Source: Selenomonas sp. FOBRC6
GTDB taxonomy: Bacteria > Bacillota > Negativicutes > Selenomonadales > Selenomonadaceae
Reading direction: 5' to 3'
NCBI RefSeq assembly: GCF_000286455.1
Contig: NZ_ALKG01000012.1
Coordinates: 1 to 60,578, forward strand
Length of the DNA: 60,578 nucleotides
Under the pieces are notes generated by a model. That model was not told where the DNA came from. It ran no database searches and worked only from the letters and a program-made list of their open reading frames with translations. Of this stretch, positions 58,954 through 60,578 are shown in pieces. Position numbers and translations under genes: made by a program. Numbering within the stretch: the stretch's first letter is position 1; each line of letters starts with the position of its first letter.

Positions 58954-59229
58954 TTACTTCGCCAGCAGTACGGGGCAATGCGCGTGACGCGTGACATGGG
59001 TGGACACGCTGCCGAATGCGATGCGCTCGAATGCGAAGATATGCGCGTCGTAGTCGATCACCATGAGGATTGTCAGCTCCGCATCTGCTGCGCGGGAAAG
59101 CTCGATTGCCCACTCGACCGCGTGCATGGAGGCGGGTGAGCCATCGATTGGCACGAGAATGCGCTCGCAGACAATCGTCTGCGCCGGACGGCTTTGGATT
59201 TCAGAAACAAGAGATGCTCTGTCCATCAT
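58954..59229 (-). CDS. Shortened UspA-like protein with internal deletion
   Basis: A 91-aa protein that joins the beginning of a Usp domain (RILVPIDGSPASMHAVEWAIELSRAADAELTILMVIDYD) to its end (IAFGSVSTHVTRHAHCPVLLAK). Compared with the complete copy at 6566-6982 it lacks about 50-60 residues, including the first part of the ATP-binding Gx2Gx9G motif. The deletion keeps the frame. It overlaps the broken permease by 4 bases and may itself be a remnant. Confidence 0.7.
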   Translation of the reverse strand: MMDRASLVSEIQSRPAQTIVCERILVPIDGSPASMHAVEWAIELSRAADAELTILMVIDYDAHIFAFERIAFGSVSTHVTRHAHCPVLLAK

Positions 59230-60190
59230 ACAGCCTCCTCCACAGCGAGTTTCGCCCCTTTATGCGCATGCTCCTCAGTCTCGCGCGCCATCAGTTCCTT
59301 CTTCGCGCTGTAAAAGCGCAGCGTGTAGAGGATGCCGATGACGGCGATGTAGATGAGGAATGCGCCGAAGGTCGGGGCATAGCCCATGAAGTCCGCCCCG
59401 CGCGTGATGATGTCGCGCGTGAAGTGGAACTGCCACGTCAGCGGCCAGACGTGCGAGACGGCAACGACCCAGTCCGCGAAGTGCCCAAACGATCCAGTCA
59501 CCCCACCGAAGATAAAGCCGCCTGGGATGATGAGGATCATGCGGCTCGCCGCAACGCCAGGGTTCGCGGCCGTCCAGCCCGTGAGGGGCGTGACTATGCC
59601 GAGGACGAATACGTAGAAGATCTGGACAAAGACGAAGTTCACGAGATGCCCCGTAAAGATGAGGTCTCTCCAGATGCGCAGGATGGCAACGAGACGATGA
59701 GCAGCGCCCCGTACGGCAGCGTCCGCAGGATGAGATTCCACGGCGTCCCCGTCCGCAGAATCGTATCGAGTTCCCCCGTCAGACGCAGGCGTGGAATCAT
59801 GCCTATGGTCGCAAAGGTGTAGAACATCGAGCCAAAGAAGAAGAGGAAGCCGAGCGCCATCCCATTGCTCGTCGAGGCGTTCGGACTAAAGAGATTGCGA
59901 TCCGCAATCTGTATACCGCCGTCGATTCCGTCGTTCGTGCTGCCCGTATCCCCGTTTGCGGCAGCATTGTCAAGCGCTGCGAGTTCGTTCATCGCCTCTT
60001 TGATCTCGGCGGTCTGCGCCACATTCGTATTATCGTAGAATACGCCGATGTGGTTCTCTGTGCCCGTAAACCTGTCCTCTTCAAGCCCCTGCGGAAAGAA
60101 GACGACGGCGATTGCGCGATCCTAATAGAGGAAGGTCTCGGGATCGGCGGGCGTATTGACAATCGCCGTGACCTTCATATATTCCGAGGC
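59226..60190 (-). pseudogene. Broken ABC-2 type permease
   Basis: Remnant of a drug or polysaccharide ABC-2 permease. The upstream part contains the extracytoplasmic region and a span (MALGFLFFFGSMFYTFATIGMIP). The downstream part, in another frame, contains HLVNFVFVQIFYVFVLGIVTP and the family ending. A nonsense TAG (60122-60124) and a one-base frameshift near 59690-59700 separate them. The N-terminus was lost by a deletion that fuses it to the adaptor remnant near 60190. No ATPase gene remains. Confidence 0.8.
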
Positions 60191-60543
60191 GTCGATGCGC
60201 ATTGCAAGCTCGCGCTTCTGCACGAGGAGCGCATCACGCTGTGCCTCGATCTGGGCAATCTGGGCATTCACGCGCACCATCGCAATCTTGTTGTCTGTCG
60301 CGTCCAGCTCCATGATGATGTCGCCCGCACGCACCTCATCGCCCTCCTGCACCGCCTCACGGACGAGTCGCCCGCTCACCGAGTCGAACGACATCTTCAC
60401 CTACTCCGCCGTGAGAATCCCTTCCTTTTGCCGCACGGCGAGTACAACAGCGTCATTTCCGGTATACATGAGCACAAGCCCCGCGATGATGAACAGCGCG
60501 ATGAATGCAATCCAGACGGCTTTGCCTTTTTCTTCGGATCCAT
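60190..60543 (-). pseudogene. Broken HlyD/EmrA-type membrane-fusion adaptor
   Basis: The ATG at 60543 follows GGGGG, and the product would have one N-terminal span (AVWIAFIALFIIAGLVLMYTG). A frameshift in an A-run near 60522-60530 and a TAG at 60401-60403 interrupt it. The lipoyl half-motif FDSVSGRLVREAVQEGDEVRAGD and the start of the coiled coil (IAQIEAQRDALLVQKRELA) remain. The rest is deleted into the permease. Confidence 0.78.
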
Positions 60544-60578
60544 ATATCCCCCTTTGTTTTCCTTTCTCTAGCAATAAA

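Noticed and set aside
41096-60403. Recoding of TAG as a sense codon, suggested by three in-frame TAG codons
   Set aside because: Several intact genes in the window (cas6, the amidase, lysR, the 48404-48751 gene) end normally at TAG with a new ribosome site just after, so TAG is an ordinary stop here.

Overview
The window looks like chromosomal DNA of a Negativicute (Selenomonas-like: a Firmicute that keeps an outer membrane). Firmicute traits are strong AGGAGG-type ribosome sites, a FapR-controlled fatty-acid operon and FabK in place of FabI. Envelope traits are an RND efflux pump with its adaptor, an ExbB/ExbD pair and a twin-arginine-exported amidase. The DNA is GC-rich, so many long antisense reading frames are shadows. 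The genus is an inference.

Region by region. 0-10 kb: Fic protein, thiamine pyrophosphokinase, TtcA, IMP dehydrogenase, tRNA-Leu, NUDIX hydrolase, GpsA, TcdA, two UspA proteins, threonine ammonia-lyase, a zinc-type ArsR repressor and an NlpC/P60 hydrolase. 10-15.4 kb: tRNA-Pro, tRNA-Arg, tRNA-Ala, a candidate type I toxin-antitoxin unit (toxin of 21 residues), RfbB, a Y-family polymerase with its small partner, a second tRNA-Pro, Tag and AzlCD. 15.4-19.8 kb: RND pump and adaptor. 19.9-31.2 kb: rnc, fabF, a FabK-like flavoenzyme, acpP, fabG, fabD, fabK, fabH, plsX and fapR with a FapR operator inside the promoter; then rpmF, yceD, a coiled-coil protein, coaD and rsmD.

31.3-42.7 kb is the most unusual part: a type III-D CRISPR-Cas operon without cas1/cas2. 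In transcription order it encodes a CARF sensor, a small HEPN protein separated from it by one in-frame amber codon, a small Rossmann-like protein of unknown function, Cas6, a Cas10 without an HD domain but with an intact GGDD, a Cas7 with a charged N-terminal tail, Csx10 with a helical C-terminal extension, a tandem Cas7, Csx19 and a TIGR03986-type Cas7. It is followed on the same strand by a one-spacer CRISPR array. The expected logic is RNA recognition, cyclic oligoadenylate synthesis by Cas10, sensing by CARF and RNA cleavage by HEPN.

42.8-50.7 kb: DUF4127 protein, ExbB/ExbD with a possible Fur box, and an operon of an SbmA-like ABC transporter, Tat-type amidase, small membrane protein, TVP38 protein and metallophosphoesterase. 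50.8-58.5 kb: a citrate fermentation cluster (citD-citE-citF-citG-citMHS, divergent from lysR-citC-citX). 58.5-60.6 kb: a small secreted protein, then a decayed segment with a shortened UspA and an ABC-2 permease/HlyD adaptor pair broken by frameshifts, nonsense codons and a deletion.
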